NCBI RefSeq assembly: GCF_012295525.1
Contig: NZ_CP051167.1
Span: forward strand, 1,860,001 to 1,924,000
Direction of reading: 5' to 3'
DNA length: 64,000 nucleotides
Source: Oxynema aestuarii AP17
Lineage (GTDB): Bacteria > Cyanobacteriota > Cyanobacteriia > Cyanobacteriales > Laspinemataceae
In this document: positions 37,206-46,408 of the stretch, one piece after another
Position numbering within the stretch: the stretch's first letter is position 1
Layout of the letters: each line of letters begins with the position of its first letter
The notes under the pieces: generated by a model
The model's input: only the letters and a program-made list of their open reading frames with translations
The model's database searches: none
Told to the model about the DNA's origin: nothing
Made by a program: the position numbers and the translations under genes

Positions 37206-37916
37206 TTAGATCTCGCGAACGGTCGGTTGGTTCTCTTTAATTTCGCCAATCAAGACCACATCGGTGACGCCGACAAACAACCCGTTTTCTAAAACGCCGG
37301 GAATATTATTGAGGGTTTTTTCCAATTCGGCGGGATTGTCGATGCGATCGAACTTGACATCGATGATGAAATTGCCTTGATCGCTGATCACCGGACCCGC
37401 TTTTTTGACACCCATTCTCAATTGAGGCTGACCGCCGAGTTTTTCGATCGCCTTCATCACCGGAGTCATCGCCATCGGTAAAACTTCCACGGGTAACAAA
37501 AACGTCGAACCGAGGCGATCGACCATTTTAGAACTATCGACCACGACGATAAACTCCTCGGCGAGAGAATCGACAATTTTTTCGCGGGTATGGGCGGCGC
37601 CACCCCCTTTAATCAAGTTCTTGTTCGGGTCCACTTCATCGGCGCCGTCGATCGCCACGTCGATGCGATCGACCTCATCGAGAGTCGTCAGAGGGATCCC
37701 GTATTCCTTCGCCAACACCGTTGCTTGAAACGACGTGGGAATCCCTTGAATATCCTTGAGATCGCCGGACTTGAGACGTTCTCCGATATATTGAATCGCA
37801 TAAGCAGTGGTCGAACCCGTTCCCAGACCGACGATCGAACCGGACTTAACGCGGTCGGCGGCGGCTTTCCCCACCTGCTCTTTCATTACTTTAACCGGAT
37901 CTGCGCTAGCACTCAT
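37206..37916 (-). CDS. rpiA: Ribose-5-phosphate isomerase A
   Basis: 236 residues from ATG 37916, with AGGAG about 8 bases upstream; the longer form to 37970 is unlikely. Motifs: [12 protein letters not shown] (phosphate loop), [19 protein letters not shown] with catalytic Asp and Lys, and [15 protein letters not shown]. It interconverts ribose 5-phosphate and ribulose 5-phosphate in the Calvin cycle and the pentose phosphate pathway. Single-gene unit, about 260 bp downstream of no other gene on its strand. Confidence 0.96.
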   Translation of the reverse strand: MSASADPVKVMKEQVGKAAADRVKSGSIVGLGTGSTTAYAIQYIGERLKSGDLKDIQGIPTSFQATVLAKEYGIPLTTLDEVDRIDVAIDGADEVDPNKNLIKGGGAAHTREKIVDSLAEEFIVVVDSSKMVDRLGSTFLLPVEVLPMAMTPVMKAIEKLGGQPQLRMGVKKAGPVISDQGNFIIDVKFDRIDNPAELEKTLNNIPGVLENGLFVGVTDVVLIGEIKENQPTVREI

Positions 37917-38106
37917 ACTTTTTCTCCTAATTGGACGTCGTGATGTAAAAATTGCCATGACAATCAACACCAGTGTTTACTTTACCGCGTTCTTGAAAAC
38001 GAAAGAACAACTCGTATAACTTGGTCTAAGTTTGCCGGGGCGATCGCCCAATTTCGCTAAAATAATGTAGTTTGAATGTTACTTTTGCAGCGATCGCGCC
38101 TTGGGA

Positions 38107-38143
38107 GATCCCCCTAAATCACCCTGAAAAAGGGAAATTCAGG
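38107..38143. repeat. Dispersed CCCCCTAAATC-type repeat, degenerate copy
   Basis: GATCCCCCTAAATCACCCTG followed by AAAAAGGGAAATTCAGG; related to 8039-8075 and 52977-53071. It sits in the leader of the next gene and creates a false N-terminal extension. Confidence 0.6.
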
Positions 38144-38191
38144 ATTGTCAAAATTGGCAATTGTAAATTTATCTTCTTTTCAAAAACATCG

Positions 38192-39787
38192 ATGAAAATT
38201 GCTTTTTTAGACCTTTCCACTTGGGACTATAAAATTGAAAGCGCCTATCAAATTCCTTTAGGCGGTTCTCAATCCGCCTTATGTTACCTCGCCGAAAACT
38301 TGGCAGAACAAGGACATGAAATCTTCTTACTCAACGGAACCAAAACCGCCGGACGATCGCGGGGGGTTTCCTGTTTACCGTTAGACGACAATGACGACAT
38401 TCGCCAACTATTTCGATCGCTGGATGCGGCGATCGTTCTCAATCAAGCAGGATGGGGAAAAAAGCTCAAACCCTTATTAGGGTATGCTACAAAACTATTC
38501 CTTTGGACGCAGCAAGTTCCCAGCTTAAAAGCGATGCAAGCATTAGGCGATCGCGCCGAACTCGACGCCTACGATCGCCTCATTTTTGTCAGCAATTGGC
38601 AGCGCGATCGCTTCTTAGACTCCTTCGCGATCGATCGCGAAAAAACCGTAGTTTTACGGAACGCGATCGCCCCGGCATTTGCGAACTTATTCCCAGAACA
38701 AACCGATATCTTAGCAGCAAAAACAAATCCGCCAATTCTAGCTTATACCAGTACACCTTTTCGCGGATTAGATTTATTACTATCCATCTTTCCAAAAATT
38801 CGCGAAGCCATTCCCGGAACCAGACTGCAAGTTTTTTCCAGTAAAAAAGTCTATCAAATGGCGACCGAATTAGACGAGTCCGTTTATGGAATCCTCTATC
38901 AAAAATGTCGCCAGATGGAAGGAGTGGAATATATCGGTTCGATTCCCCAACCGCAACTCGCCGAAAAACTGCGATCGATCGCCATGTTAGCCTACGCCAA
39001 CACCTTCGAGGAAACCTCTTGCATTGCAGTTGTGGAAGCGATGGCGAGTGGTTGCTTCGTCGTCACTAGCGAGTTGGCGGCGTTACCGGAAACCACGGCG
39101 GGATTCGGTCATTTAGTCTCCGTTGAAGGTGTCGAAGGCTTTTCCTCCGTCCGGGATTGGCAGTTTTCCCAACGCCCGGATTGGCAGAATTACGCCGATC
39201 GCTTCCTCGAAAAAACCGTGCAGGTTTTACGCAATTGGCAGTCGGAAGAATCGGCAAGTTTGTTAAAAAAACAAGTTGAATATATTCAAAAACAATGTAC
39301 TTGGACGGTGCGATCGCGCGAGTGGGTTCGCTATTTAGAAAAAATTTGCGGTATAAACGAGCGCAAAAATCCAGAAGTCGTCCGGGCGATCGATCGCGAA
39401 GTCCGGGGGCAATTACAGCAGGGAAATAGTGGGGAAGCGATCGCCCGATGTCAACGGGCGATCGCGCAATATCCACAGTCGGCGATCCTCTATAAAAGCT
39501 TAGGAAATGCATTGCAAACTCAGGGAAAAATTGATGCCGCCATCCGCGCCTATGCGAAGGCGATCGAACTCGATCCAAATTTTGCAGAAGCCCGGGCAAA
39601 TTTAGGCAGCATGTATTATCAAAAAAGGCAATTAACAATGGCAATTAAGTTTTACAAACAGGCGATCGAACTCGAACCCAATTTAACGGGGGTGTATTGG
39701 AATTTAAGTAAAGTTTTAGAAGAAAACGGACAGTTAGAAGAAGCTAAGATTTACCGCGATCGCGCCGTAGAGCGATCGGTAGAATAA
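38192..39787 (+). CDS. Glycosyltransferase family 4-like protein with C-terminal TPRs
   Basis: 531 residues from ATG 38192; the longer frame to 38072 runs through a dispersed repeat. The first 390 residues follow the GT4 (GT-B fold) pattern: N-terminal PLGGSQSALCYLAENLAEQGHEI, an acceptor-side domain, and the donor-side signature FEETSCIAVVEAMASGCFVV near 285-305 with the catalytic Glu. About 400-531 hold three or more TPRs (AIRAYAKAIELDPNFAEARA). It probably adds sugars to a surface polysaccharide or glycan. A GT61-TPR gene follows on the same strand, 96 bp on, so the pair likely works in one pathway. Confidence 0.87.
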   Translation: MKIAFLDLSTWDYKIESAYQIPLGGSQSALCYLAENLAEQGHEIFLLNGTKTAGRSRGVSCLPLDDNDDIRQLFRSLDAAIVLNQAGWGKKLKPLLGYATKLFLWTQQVPSLKAMQALGDRAELDAYDRLIFVSNWQRDRFLDSFAIDREKTVVLRNAIAPAFANLFPEQTDILAAKTNPPILAYTSTPFRGLDLLLSIFPKIREAIPGTRLQVFSSKKVYQMATELDESVYGILYQKCRQMEGVEYIGSIPQPQLAEKLRSIAMLAYANTFEETSCIAVVEAMASGCFVVTSELAALPETTAGFGHLVSVEGVEGFSSVRDWQFSQRPDWQNYADRFLEKTVQVLRNWQSEESASLLKKQVEYIQKQCTWTVRSREWVRYLEKICGINERKNPEVVRAIDREVRGQLQQGNSGEAIARCQRAIAQYPQSAILYKSLGNALQTQGKIDAAIRAYAKAIELDPNFAEARANLGSMYYQKRQLTMAIKFYKQAIELEPNLTGVYWNLSKVLEENGQLEEAKIYRDRAVERSVE

Positions 39788-39883
39788 GATAGATGGATAG
39801 TCAGAATGCAGAATAGCTGTATTTCTATGAGTTGAAAATAAGGAAAGGCTCTAAAATTCTAATGTAAAATTCTAAAATTGGCG

Positions 39884-41686
39884 ATGAATCAGGATGTACC
39901 TGCTTTAAACAAACGGGCAAAAAAACTATTGAAATCGGGAAGATCTCAAGAGGCGATCGCCTTATGTCAGCAATCGTTAAAACTCGATCCCCATTGTCGG
40001 GAAACTTACGAGATTTTAGGGGATGGTTTCTCCAAGCTTGGTAAAAGTAGATCGGCAAAGAGGGTTTATAAAACATTAGAAAATCTCGATCGCCCATCCG
40101 CAGAAATTGAGTTTAAAAGAGGAAACGATTGTGTTCAATTAAAACAGTGGGACGAGGCGATCGCCCACTATCGACGGGCGATCGAGATCGCCCCATCTTC
40201 GCCCCAAATTTACGAAAAACTAGCGATCGCCCTTTCCCACAGACACCGCTTTTCCGAGGCGATCGCTTGTATCGAAACACAAATTAACTTGCAACCTTAT
40301 TCGGCAACCGCTTATCAGAATTTAGGAATATTATTAGAGCTTGAAAATAACTTAGAAGCGGCGATCGTCGCTTATCTAAATTCGTACCAAATCGACCCAA
40401 AAGATTCGAGTATTTTTATTAAATTAGTGAATAGTTTTGCCCTTAACGGACAACTAGAACGAGCAATTAGCTTTGCAGAAATAGGATTAAAAAAACATCC
40501 TGGATTGACGCAAAAATACTTCAAGTTGGATAACATAAGTTACGATCGCCATCGTCTCGCGATCGGTAATAATTTAATCGAAAAAATAGTTTATTCCAGT
40601 CGGGAATGGGCGCGGGGCGATCGCGTAGCGTCTCCCCAGGAGAATCGCGCGATCGCCTGTCGAGAAGTTTACCCGAGTTCGGCGATATCTCTCCCTTCTC
40701 AAACCCTTTCGGGAACCTCACCGCCGGGATTTATCGTTAGCGTTCGCGAGGGTCAAGTTTGGGGAGATAGCGCCAATACGATCGTAGTTGCTGGGGGCGA
40801 TCGCCTGTTAGCGGATGTCTGTACGGGTGGGGGAAAAGTTGCCTGGATTTTCGGCTTAAAAATGGCTTATTCCGTTTGTAAATTGCCGGGAATGACGGCT
40901 TGTTTGTCCGTCCAAGCGGGGCGGGATTATTATCATTGGATGGTCGATGTTTTACCTCGGATCGAATTACTGGAGTTAGGGGGATTTGAGTTAGACAAAA
41001 TCGATCGTTTTCTGGTTAATCCGGTACAATATAAATATCAACAAGAAACGTTATCAATTTTAGGGATTCCGCGTCAAAAATGGCACGAGATCGAGGGCGA
41101 TCGCTTCATCCAAGCGGAAACCTTAATCGTTCCTTCGGTTCCGACGACGGCGCCGAAATGGATGGGCGAGTTTATTGACGGTCCGCCGAGGTGGGTCTGC
41201 GAGTTTCTGCGCGATCGCTTTTTACCAAAAGAGGAGGGTGCGATCGCAGTTTCTCCAACGCCGAACAAGATTTATATTAATCGCCAACAGGCGAAACATC
41301 GCCGGGTAGTGAACGAATTGGAAGCGATCGAATTTTTAAAGAACTATGGTTTTGTCAGCGTATCGTTGGAGAGGTTATCGTTTCGCGAACAAGTCCGTTT
41401 ATTGAGTGGAGCTCAAGTCGTTGTCGCCCCTCACGGCGCGGGGTTGACGAATGCGGTATTTTGTCAGCCGGGAACGGTAGTTATCGAGTTATTTTCCCAT
41501 CGTTATCGGTCGAGTTGTTATCAGGTGATGAGTCATCATTTGGGGTTGGAGTATCGCGCGGTTGTCGGGAAGGATTATCGAAGTTTGGCGGTGTCGGATT
41601 TTTTAGAACGCAATCCGAATTTGTTGCCCTATAGTATTTACGAGGATATTTATATCGATCTCGAACAGTTAGCCGAATATTTGTAG
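39884..41686 (+). CDS. TPR protein with GT61-type (DUF563) glycosyltransferase domain
   Basis: 600 residues from ATG 39884. Residues 1-215 hold about five TPRs. Residues about 285-600 match the GT61 family: CLSVQAGRDYYHWMVDVLPRIELL, KIYINRQQAKHRRVVNE, RLSFREQVRLLSGAQVVVAPHGAGLTNAVF (read in two parts) and a GTVVIELF end. The family includes plant xylosyltransferases and bacterial LPS or capsule enzymes. Between the two parts (about 240-275) the sequence WARGDRVASPQENRAIACRE arises from a dispersed HIP1-containing repeat (40615-40648), so that linker is probably not conserved. Likely partner of the GT4 gene just upstream. Confidence 0.87.
   Translation: MNQDVPALNKRAKKLLKSGRSQEAIALCQQSLKLDPHCRETYEILGDGFSKLGKSRSAKRVYKTLENLDRPSAEIEFKRGNDCVQLKQWDEAIAHYRRAIEIAPSSPQIYEKLAIALSHRHRFSEAIACIETQINLQPYSATAYQNLGILLELENNLEAAIVAYLNSYQIDPKDSSIFIKLVNSFALNGQLERAISFAEIGLKKHPGLTQKYFKLDNISYDRHRLAIGNNLIEKIVYSSREWARGDRVASPQENRAIACREVYPSSAISLPSQTLSGTSPPGFIVSVREGQVWGDSANTIVVAGGDRLLADVCTGGGKVAWIFGLKMAYSVCKLPGMTACLSVQAGRDYYHWMVDVLPRIELLELGGFELDKIDRFLVNPVQYKYQQETLSILGIPRQKWHEIEGDRFIQAETLIVPSVPTTAPKWMGEFIDGPPRWVCEFLRDRFLPKEEGAIAVSPTPNKIYINRQQAKHRRVVNELEAIEFLKNYGFVSVSLERLSFREQVRLLSGAQVVVAPHGAGLTNAVFCQPGTVVIELFSHRYRSSCYQVMSHHLGLEYRAVVGKDYRSLAVSDFLERNPNLLPYSIYEDIYIDLEQLAEYL
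40615..40648. repeat. HIP1-containing dispersed repeat inside a coding sequence
   Basis: GGGCGATCGCGTAGCGTCTC plus CCCAGGAGAATCGC resembles a small dispersed repeat common in cyanobacterial genomes. It is in frame inside the GT61 gene, in the linker between TPRs and the catalytic domain. Confidence 0.6.
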
Positions 41687-41716
41687 GGGAACAAGCGATC
41701 GCCCCCAATCTACAAT

Positions 41717-43045
41717 CTATTTAGGTTTTGTAATTGTCACAATTGTCACCGGATTGAGGGGGGCGAAGCGGGTCAGGTGGGCGACGGGGACGGAACGGGA
41801 AACCTGAACTTGTAAGGCGCGGTGGGGCCAGTTCCAGTCTCGAATCCAGTTAAACGCGGTAGTGAGATGTTCGACGGTGGCGATCGCGAGGACGATTTTA
41901 CCGCCTTTGGCGAGTTGTCCGGCGCAGACGCCGAGGATTTGGCGCAGGCGTCCCCCAGTTCCGCCGATGAAGATGCGATCGGGGACGGGGAGGCGATCGA
42001 GAATATCGGGGGCGTTTCCGTGGATGGAAATCACGTTGCGGACTTGGAGACGCTGGCAATTTTGCTCGATTAAGTTAATTCCGGCGGCGGTTTTTTCGAT
42101 CGCGTACACTTGTGAGGACGAGAAGAGACGGGCGACTTCGATCGCGACGGTTCCGGTTCCGGCGCCGACATCCCAGACGGTTTGATCCGGTTTTAACCCG
42201 AGTTCGCCGAGGACGATCAGGCGGATTTCGCGCTTCGTCATCAGTCCGGGGCGATCGCGGAACGTGAGAAAAGTGCGATCGCTCAACCCCAAACGGGGCA
42301 AATCGTCGATTTCCAACTCGTCGGCGACCTCGCCGCGACGGCGGACCAACACGACGACATTGAGACTGGCGAAGCTTTCCGCGTCCAAGGCGGCGATCGC
42401 CTCTTCCCCATTCACCGCAAACGACCGCACTCGTTCGTCGGAACCGCCGAGATTTTCGCAGACCCAAAACTCGTACTGACTGGGTAAATCCAGACCCAGC
42501 AACACCCGGGCGATCGCCGACGGCGAGTTTTCGCGATCGGTCAAGACGGCAATTTTCTGTTCTCCCCGTTGCAGCGCCTCCAAACATTCATCGAGCGATC
42601 GCCCGTGGGCGCTGACGATACAAGCATCTTGCCACGGCACTTTCACCCGATTGAACGCCAACTGCACGCAACTCAAATGCGGGTAAAAATGCAAGGATTC
42701 CGGGGGAAATTCGGTCAATAACAGGCGTCCGAGACCGAAAAACAACGGATCGCCACTGACGAGAACCACCACCCGTTCCGGGTCGATCGCCGGACTCGCC
42801 GTTTCCGACTCCCCGGCGGCGATCGCGGGGTTCTCCCGTGCGGACGCAGCGCGATCGAGCTTGCGCCGTAACGATTTCAACGTCAGGCGCAAATCTCCCA
42901 ACACCAAGCGCCGAGCCCGATGTTCGGGAAAATAACCCAAGTGGCGATCGCTACCGACCAGCAACGTCGCCGCTTCCACAATCTCGCGGACGGGCGCACT
43001 CAACCCCTGCGCGCCGTCCAAACCGATACCGACCACGTGAATCAT
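41717..43045 (-). CDS. cobL: Precorrin-6Y C5,15-methyltransferase (CbiE-CbiT fusion)
   Basis: 442 residues. The N-terminal half (1-235) is a CbiE-type tetrapyrrole methylase: MIHVVGIGLDG start and VVVLVSGDPLFFGLGR. The C-terminal half (260-442) is CbiT: KREIRLIVLGEL, VWDVGAGTGTVAIEVARL SAM-binding loop, IFIGGTGG. It methylates C5 and C15 and decarboxylates the acetate side chain in cobalamin ring synthesis. An insertion rich in Ala and Glu (about residues 65-85) is unusual but harmless. It starts 24 bp after cobH, so the two are an operon. Confidence 0.93.
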   Translation of the reverse strand: MIHVVGIGLDGAQGLSAPVREIVEAATLLVGSDRHLGYFPEHRARRLVLGDLRLTLKSLRRKLDRAASARENPAIAAGESETASPAIDPERVVVLVSGDPLFFGLGRLLLTEFPPESLHFYPHLSCVQLAFNRVKVPWQDACIVSAHGRSLDECLEALQRGEQKIAVLTDRENSPSAIARVLLGLDLPSQYEFWVCENLGGSDERVRSFAVNGEEAIAALDAESFASLNVVVLVRRRGEVADELEIDDLPRLGLSDRTFLTFRDRPGLMTKREIRLIVLGELGLKPDQTVWDVGAGTGTVAIEVARLFSSSQVYAIEKTAAGINLIEQNCQRLQVRNVISIHGNAPDILDRLPVPDRIFIGGTGGRLRQILGVCAGQLAKGGKIVLAIATVEHLTTAFNWIRDWNWPHRALQVQVSRSVPVAHLTRFAPLNPVTIVTITKPK

Positions 43046-43069
43046 TGCCCGGGAGAATACCTTACGGCT

Positions 43070-43702
43070 TCATGCGTCATCGTCTGTTTGCCCGTTGTTC
43101 TGCCATGCCAGAACTATTAAAGCATTAAGGATGGCCGCCGCTACAGGGGAACCGCCTTTGCGCCCGTCAATGCGAATCTGGGGGACGTCGGTCTCGGCGA
43201 GTACCTGCTTCGACTCCACCACGGAGACGAACCCGACGGGGGCGCCGACGATCAGGGCCGGACGGCGATCGCTGCGTTGAATGGCATCGCACAGGGCCAG
43301 CAAAGCCGTCGGCGCGTTCCCGATGACAAAAATCCCCTCGGGATGTTCGGCGAAACACTCCAAGATCCCGGCTTCCGTGCGCGTTTTCCCCGGTGGGGCT
43401 TGTTGACAACGGTCTACGGCGGCGAGGAGGGGATTGTTGAAGGTTTTGCCGAGTAACCCGGCGACCCCCTGTTTGACCATGGTCACGTCGGCGATCGCGG
43501 GAGTCCCACGGCGCAAGGCATCGATCCCGGAGGCGATCGCCCCCGGACTGAAGCGGATCGCCTCTTTGAACTCGAAATCTGCCGTCGCGTGAATAGCCCG
43601 CCGCACGATCGCGTATTCGCGATCGTCGAAGGAATGCGGACCGATTTCGCGATCGATCGTCGCAAAACTTTCGAGCAAAATTGGATGGAACAGTGATGTC
43701 AC
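43070..43702 (-). CDS. cobH: Precorrin-8X methylmutase
   Basis: 210 residues, GTG start at 43702 with GGGGAGGA upstream. Motifs VRRAIHATADFEF with the catalytic His, IADVTMVKQGV, ECFAEHPEGIFVIGNAPTAL (read in two parts) and GAPVGFVSVVESK are typical of CobH/CbiC. It moves the methyl group from C11 to C12, giving hydrogenobyrinic or cobyrinic acid, in cobalamin synthesis. Upstream partner of cobL in the same operon. The 2H phosphoesterase gene ends only 27 bp upstream of it and is likely in the same transcript. Confidence 0.94.
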   Translation of the reverse strand: MTSLFHPILLESFATIDREIGPHSFDDREYAIVRRAIHATADFEFKEAIRFSPGAIASGIDALRRGTPAIADVTMVKQGVAGLLGKTFNNPLLAAVDRCQQAPPGKTRTEAGILECFAEHPEGIFVIGNAPTALLALCDAIQRSDRRPALIVGAPVGFVSVVESKQVLAETDVPQIRIDGRKGGSPVAAAILNALIVLAWQNNGQTDDDA

Positions 43703-43729
43703 CCCGATGATTCCTCCCCTGGCGGTATT

Positions 43730-44545
43730 TTATACAAAATCTAACGTCGGCCAATCCGGTTCGCGGGTATAGGCAGTCATATCTGCAAACTGGCGTAACT
43801 CCGCCCGGGTGATGACCAACTCGCGATCGCACTCCAGCCAACGGTTATTAAACTCCGAAAGCATGACGGCGAGGCGATGGCGGTCTAAATCTTTGGGAAT
43901 TTCGCCGAAATAGCCCAAAGTGACGTGAGCCGTTAAATGGTATTGCTGCTCGACCCCCAAACCCATTAAATTTTTATTCTGATAAATTGCCCGTCGCAAT
44001 TGCACCACGCGATCGTAAGATTGCTCGTCTTTCGGTACCAGACAGACCCCGATCGCCCGCGTCATCACGATCGCCCCGAGAACTTCCCAGCGAATCGGTT
44101 CGGGACTTTTGAGAGTGTCGCACTGCGCGAAACTTTCTGCGATCGCCGAGCGCAATTTCGCCTCGTAATCGGCAGATTTCGCCGCCGCATCGCGAAACGC
44201 ATCGTTCCAAATTAAATCCGCCAGAGTCACGTGGAAACTCGGCGGTGGAACCGCCACCGCCAATCCCTCGCCCATTTGGGTTAACAGTTCTTGCTGATAC
44301 TGTTGTAAATCTTGATAAAACGCCTCGTTTTGGCGATCGTCCGCCCACGGCGGCGCCACGATCGTATATCCCGGAAACGGAACCGCTTGTCGCGTCCCGT
44401 CCTCACTCGGCTTGTATTTCGGCGAGGTTTGAATGTGCTGGAGAACGCCGAGATAACTTTCGAGTAAAGTCATCCGCGCGACTCGATTTAAGTACAGTTG
44501 TAAGGTATCGTCCAATCTGATCGGCCTCGTGAAGTAAGCGAACAT
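43730..44545 (-). CDS. DUF1868 family 2H phosphoesterase-like protein
   Basis: 271 residues from ATG 44545 (an in-frame TTG at 44584 would add 13). Two HxTx motifs, FHVTLADL and AHVTLGYF, define the 2H phosphoesterase (2'-5' RNA ligase-like) fold. The N-terminal DDTLQLYLNRVARMTL and IQTSPKYKP match DUF1868. Members act on cyclic or 2'-5' phosphodiester bonds; the substrate here is unknown. It is immediately upstream of cobH-cobL on the same strand. A link to cobalamin synthesis is not established. Confidence 0.85.
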   Translation of the reverse strand: MFAYFTRPIRLDDTLQLYLNRVARMTLLESYLGVLQHIQTSPKYKPSEDGTRQAVPFPGYTIVAPPWADDRQNEAFYQDLQQYQQELLTQMGEGLAVAVPPPSFHVTLADLIWNDAFRDAAAKSADYEAKLRSAIAESFAQCDTLKSPEPIRWEVLGAIVMTRAIGVCLVPKDEQSYDRVVQLRRAIYQNKNLMGLGVEQQYHLTAHVTLGYFGEIPKDLDRHRLAVMLSEFNNRWLECDRELVITRAELRQFADMTAYTREPDWPTLDFV

Positions 44546-44660
44546 CAAGTTAGAGGGTCGGGAAAAAGCCACAGTCACAAACAAAACCCTTGAAGGCTGT
44601 ACCCCCGGGCTTCTATCTTGGTCTATGCGGTTTCCTCGTCCCCTCGTAACGGTTTCCTTT

Positions 44661-45668
44661 ATGCCAATTTACCTCTATTGGGGTTCCGATGAGTTTGCAA
44701 TCTCGAAAGCCGTGGCGGATTTGCGCGAGAAAATACTCGATCCGGACTGGGTGAGTTTTAATTTCGACAAAATCCCCCCAGACGAACCCGACGGCCCCAT
44801 CCGCGCCCTCAATCAAGCCATGACCCCGCCATTTGGAAGCGGCGGTCGCCTGGTGTGGTTGGTCGAAACGACGATCGCCCAACAGTGTAGCGCCGATTTA
44901 CTCGCCGAAATGGAACGAACCCTCGGCGAGATTCCCGAATCGAACCTGTTGTTATTGACCAGCAGCAACAAACCGGACGGACGGCTAAAATCGACTAAAT
45001 TATTGCAACAACGGGCGACGATTAAAGAATTTTCTCAAATTCCCCCGTGGCAACAAGATAAATTAATCGGTAAAGTGCGACAAGTCGCCGACGAATTGGG
45101 TGTAAACTTAAGCCAGGGCGCACTGGAAGCGTTGGCCGACGCGGTAGGAAATGACACGCGATCGCTGTACAACGAATTGGAAAAGTTAAAGCTGTACGCC
45201 GACAGTCTCGGCAACGGCGAGATCGACGAACGGGCGATCGACAGCTTAGTTACGTGCAGCACCCAAAGCAGTTTTCAACTCGCCACTGCGATCCGTCAAG
45301 GAGACATTTCCACGGCGTTAGAATTGGTTACGGAGTTGATTCACCGTAACGAACCCGCTTTGCGAATTGTAGCGACCTTAACTTCGGTTTTTAGAACGTG
45401 GTTGTGGGTGAAATTAATGGGGGAAATTGGCGAACGTGACGAACGCGCGATCGCCAAAGCCGCCGAGATTGGCAACCCCAAACGGATTTACTTTTTGAGA
45501 AAAGAGGTCAGTGCTTTATCCTTAGAGCAACTGCGCCAAACTTTACCCGTTTTACTCGAACTCGAAGTTAGTCTCAAACGGGGGGCGGACGAGTTGGCGA
45601 CCTTGCAAACTAAAGTCATCGAACTCGCTCGACTCTGTCGCCCTACCCGGCAAAATTCCTTTCGATAA
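44661..45668 (+). CDS. holA: DNA polymerase III subunit delta
   Basis: 335 residues from ATG 44661 (MPIYLYWGSDEFAI), the usual start for cyanobacterial HolA; the in-frame extension to 44625 is unneeded. It has an N-terminal AAA+-like domain without a functional P-loop, QRATIKEFSQIPPWQQDKLIGKV (read in two parts) and LADAVGNDTRSLYNELEKLKLY, typical of HolA. It opens the beta clamp ring in the clamp loader. Divergent from the DUF1868 gene, with 115 bp between starts. Confidence 0.93.
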   Translation: MPIYLYWGSDEFAISKAVADLREKILDPDWVSFNFDKIPPDEPDGPIRALNQAMTPPFGSGGRLVWLVETTIAQQCSADLLAEMERTLGEIPESNLLLLTSSNKPDGRLKSTKLLQQRATIKEFSQIPPWQQDKLIGKVRQVADELGVNLSQGALEALADAVGNDTRSLYNELEKLKLYADSLGNGEIDERAIDSLVTCSTQSSFQLATAIRQGDISTALELVTELIHRNEPALRIVATLTSVFRTWLWVKLMGEIGERDERAIAKAAEIGNPKRIYFLRKEVSALSLEQLRQTLPVLLELEVSLKRGADELATLQTKVIELARLCRPTRQNSFR

Positions 45669-45750
45669 CCTCGTGTGCCATCATGGGTTCTCATGCGCTA
45701 CCATGCACCTTTACCCCTACATTTGTACGCAAAAATAAAAGGATATTCTG

Positions 45751-46269
45751 ATGATTTTTTCTAATCGCTTGCCATCAGGTCTCAATCATTTTTTATCGCG
45801 ATCGCTCGCCTTAGCCGTCGCCTCTAGCGTCGTCATTTTCGGGGGAGTTGCCGCTCATTTAGGGGTCGATAACGTCGCTTACGCTCAAGCCAATTCCGAT
45901 CGCACTCCCACCGCCGCACCGACCCCCAACAATCCCCCAGTGGCGAATCCCAATAATAATACAGAAATCCTCAATTACGCTCGCAGTTTAATCGCGATCG
46001 AAAATATTCGCCAACAAGCCTACAACGATATTAAAAATATCGTCGGCGAAGGTCAACCCGTCCCCGGCGTCGTTTGTTCTGAAGCGAGTAGTTTGGACGG
46101 ACTCAACCGAGAACTGCGCGAAATTGCCGTCAATTACTGCAACCAATCCAAAGAAATTGTCGAAAGCTTCGATCTGACGATCGAACGATTCAACGAACTG
46201 ACCTTACAACTCCAAGAAAATTCTCAATTCAAAAATCAAGTTAACGCCGCTTTAATTGAGTTGCAATAG
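45751..46269 (+). CDS. DUF4168 family exported protein
   Basis: 172 residues. A signal peptide with cleavage near VAYAQA (about residue 46) is followed by a Pro/Asn-rich linker and a helical DUF4168 domain: ILNYARSLIAIENIRQQAY, two Cys (VCSEAS and VNYCNQS) that may form a disulfide, and FNELTLQLQENSQFKNQV. Periplasmic; function unknown. AAAAGGA lies 9 bases before the ATG. A bidirectional terminator follows. Confidence 0.87.
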   Translation: MIFSNRLPSGLNHFLSRSLALAVASSVVIFGGVAAHLGVDNVAYAQANSDRTPTAAPTPNNPPVANPNNNTEILNYARSLIAIENIRQQAYNDIKNIVGEGQPVPGVVCSEASSLDGLNRELREIAVNYCNQSKEIVESFDLTIERFNELTLQLQENSQFKNQVNAALIELQ

Positions 46270-46359
46270 CCTCAAACTGCCGACTGGCAAAATATTCTGA
46301 TAGCAATCCTCAATCCGTTGAATCCGAGCTCGACCTTGTCAACTAGCCAAATCTCTGTA

Positions 46360-46382
46360 AGGACACGGCAATGCCGTGTCCT
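46360..46382. terminator. Bidirectional hairpin terminator between DUF4168 gene and rsmG
   Basis: Perfect 10-bp stem AGGACACGGC / GCCGTGTCCT with a 3-base loop, followed on the plus strand by ACTTCTATTTTAAC. The genes converge here. The palindrome also resembles a dispersed repeat common in cyanobacteria. Confidence 0.65.
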
Positions 46383-46408
46383 ACTTCTATTTTAACAGTA
46401 TTTCTGTT

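Noticed and set aside
43095-44520. Many long open frames opposite cobL, cobH and the 2H phosphoesterase gene
   Set aside because: They are antisense shadows of GC-rich genes; recognised families lie on the other strand.
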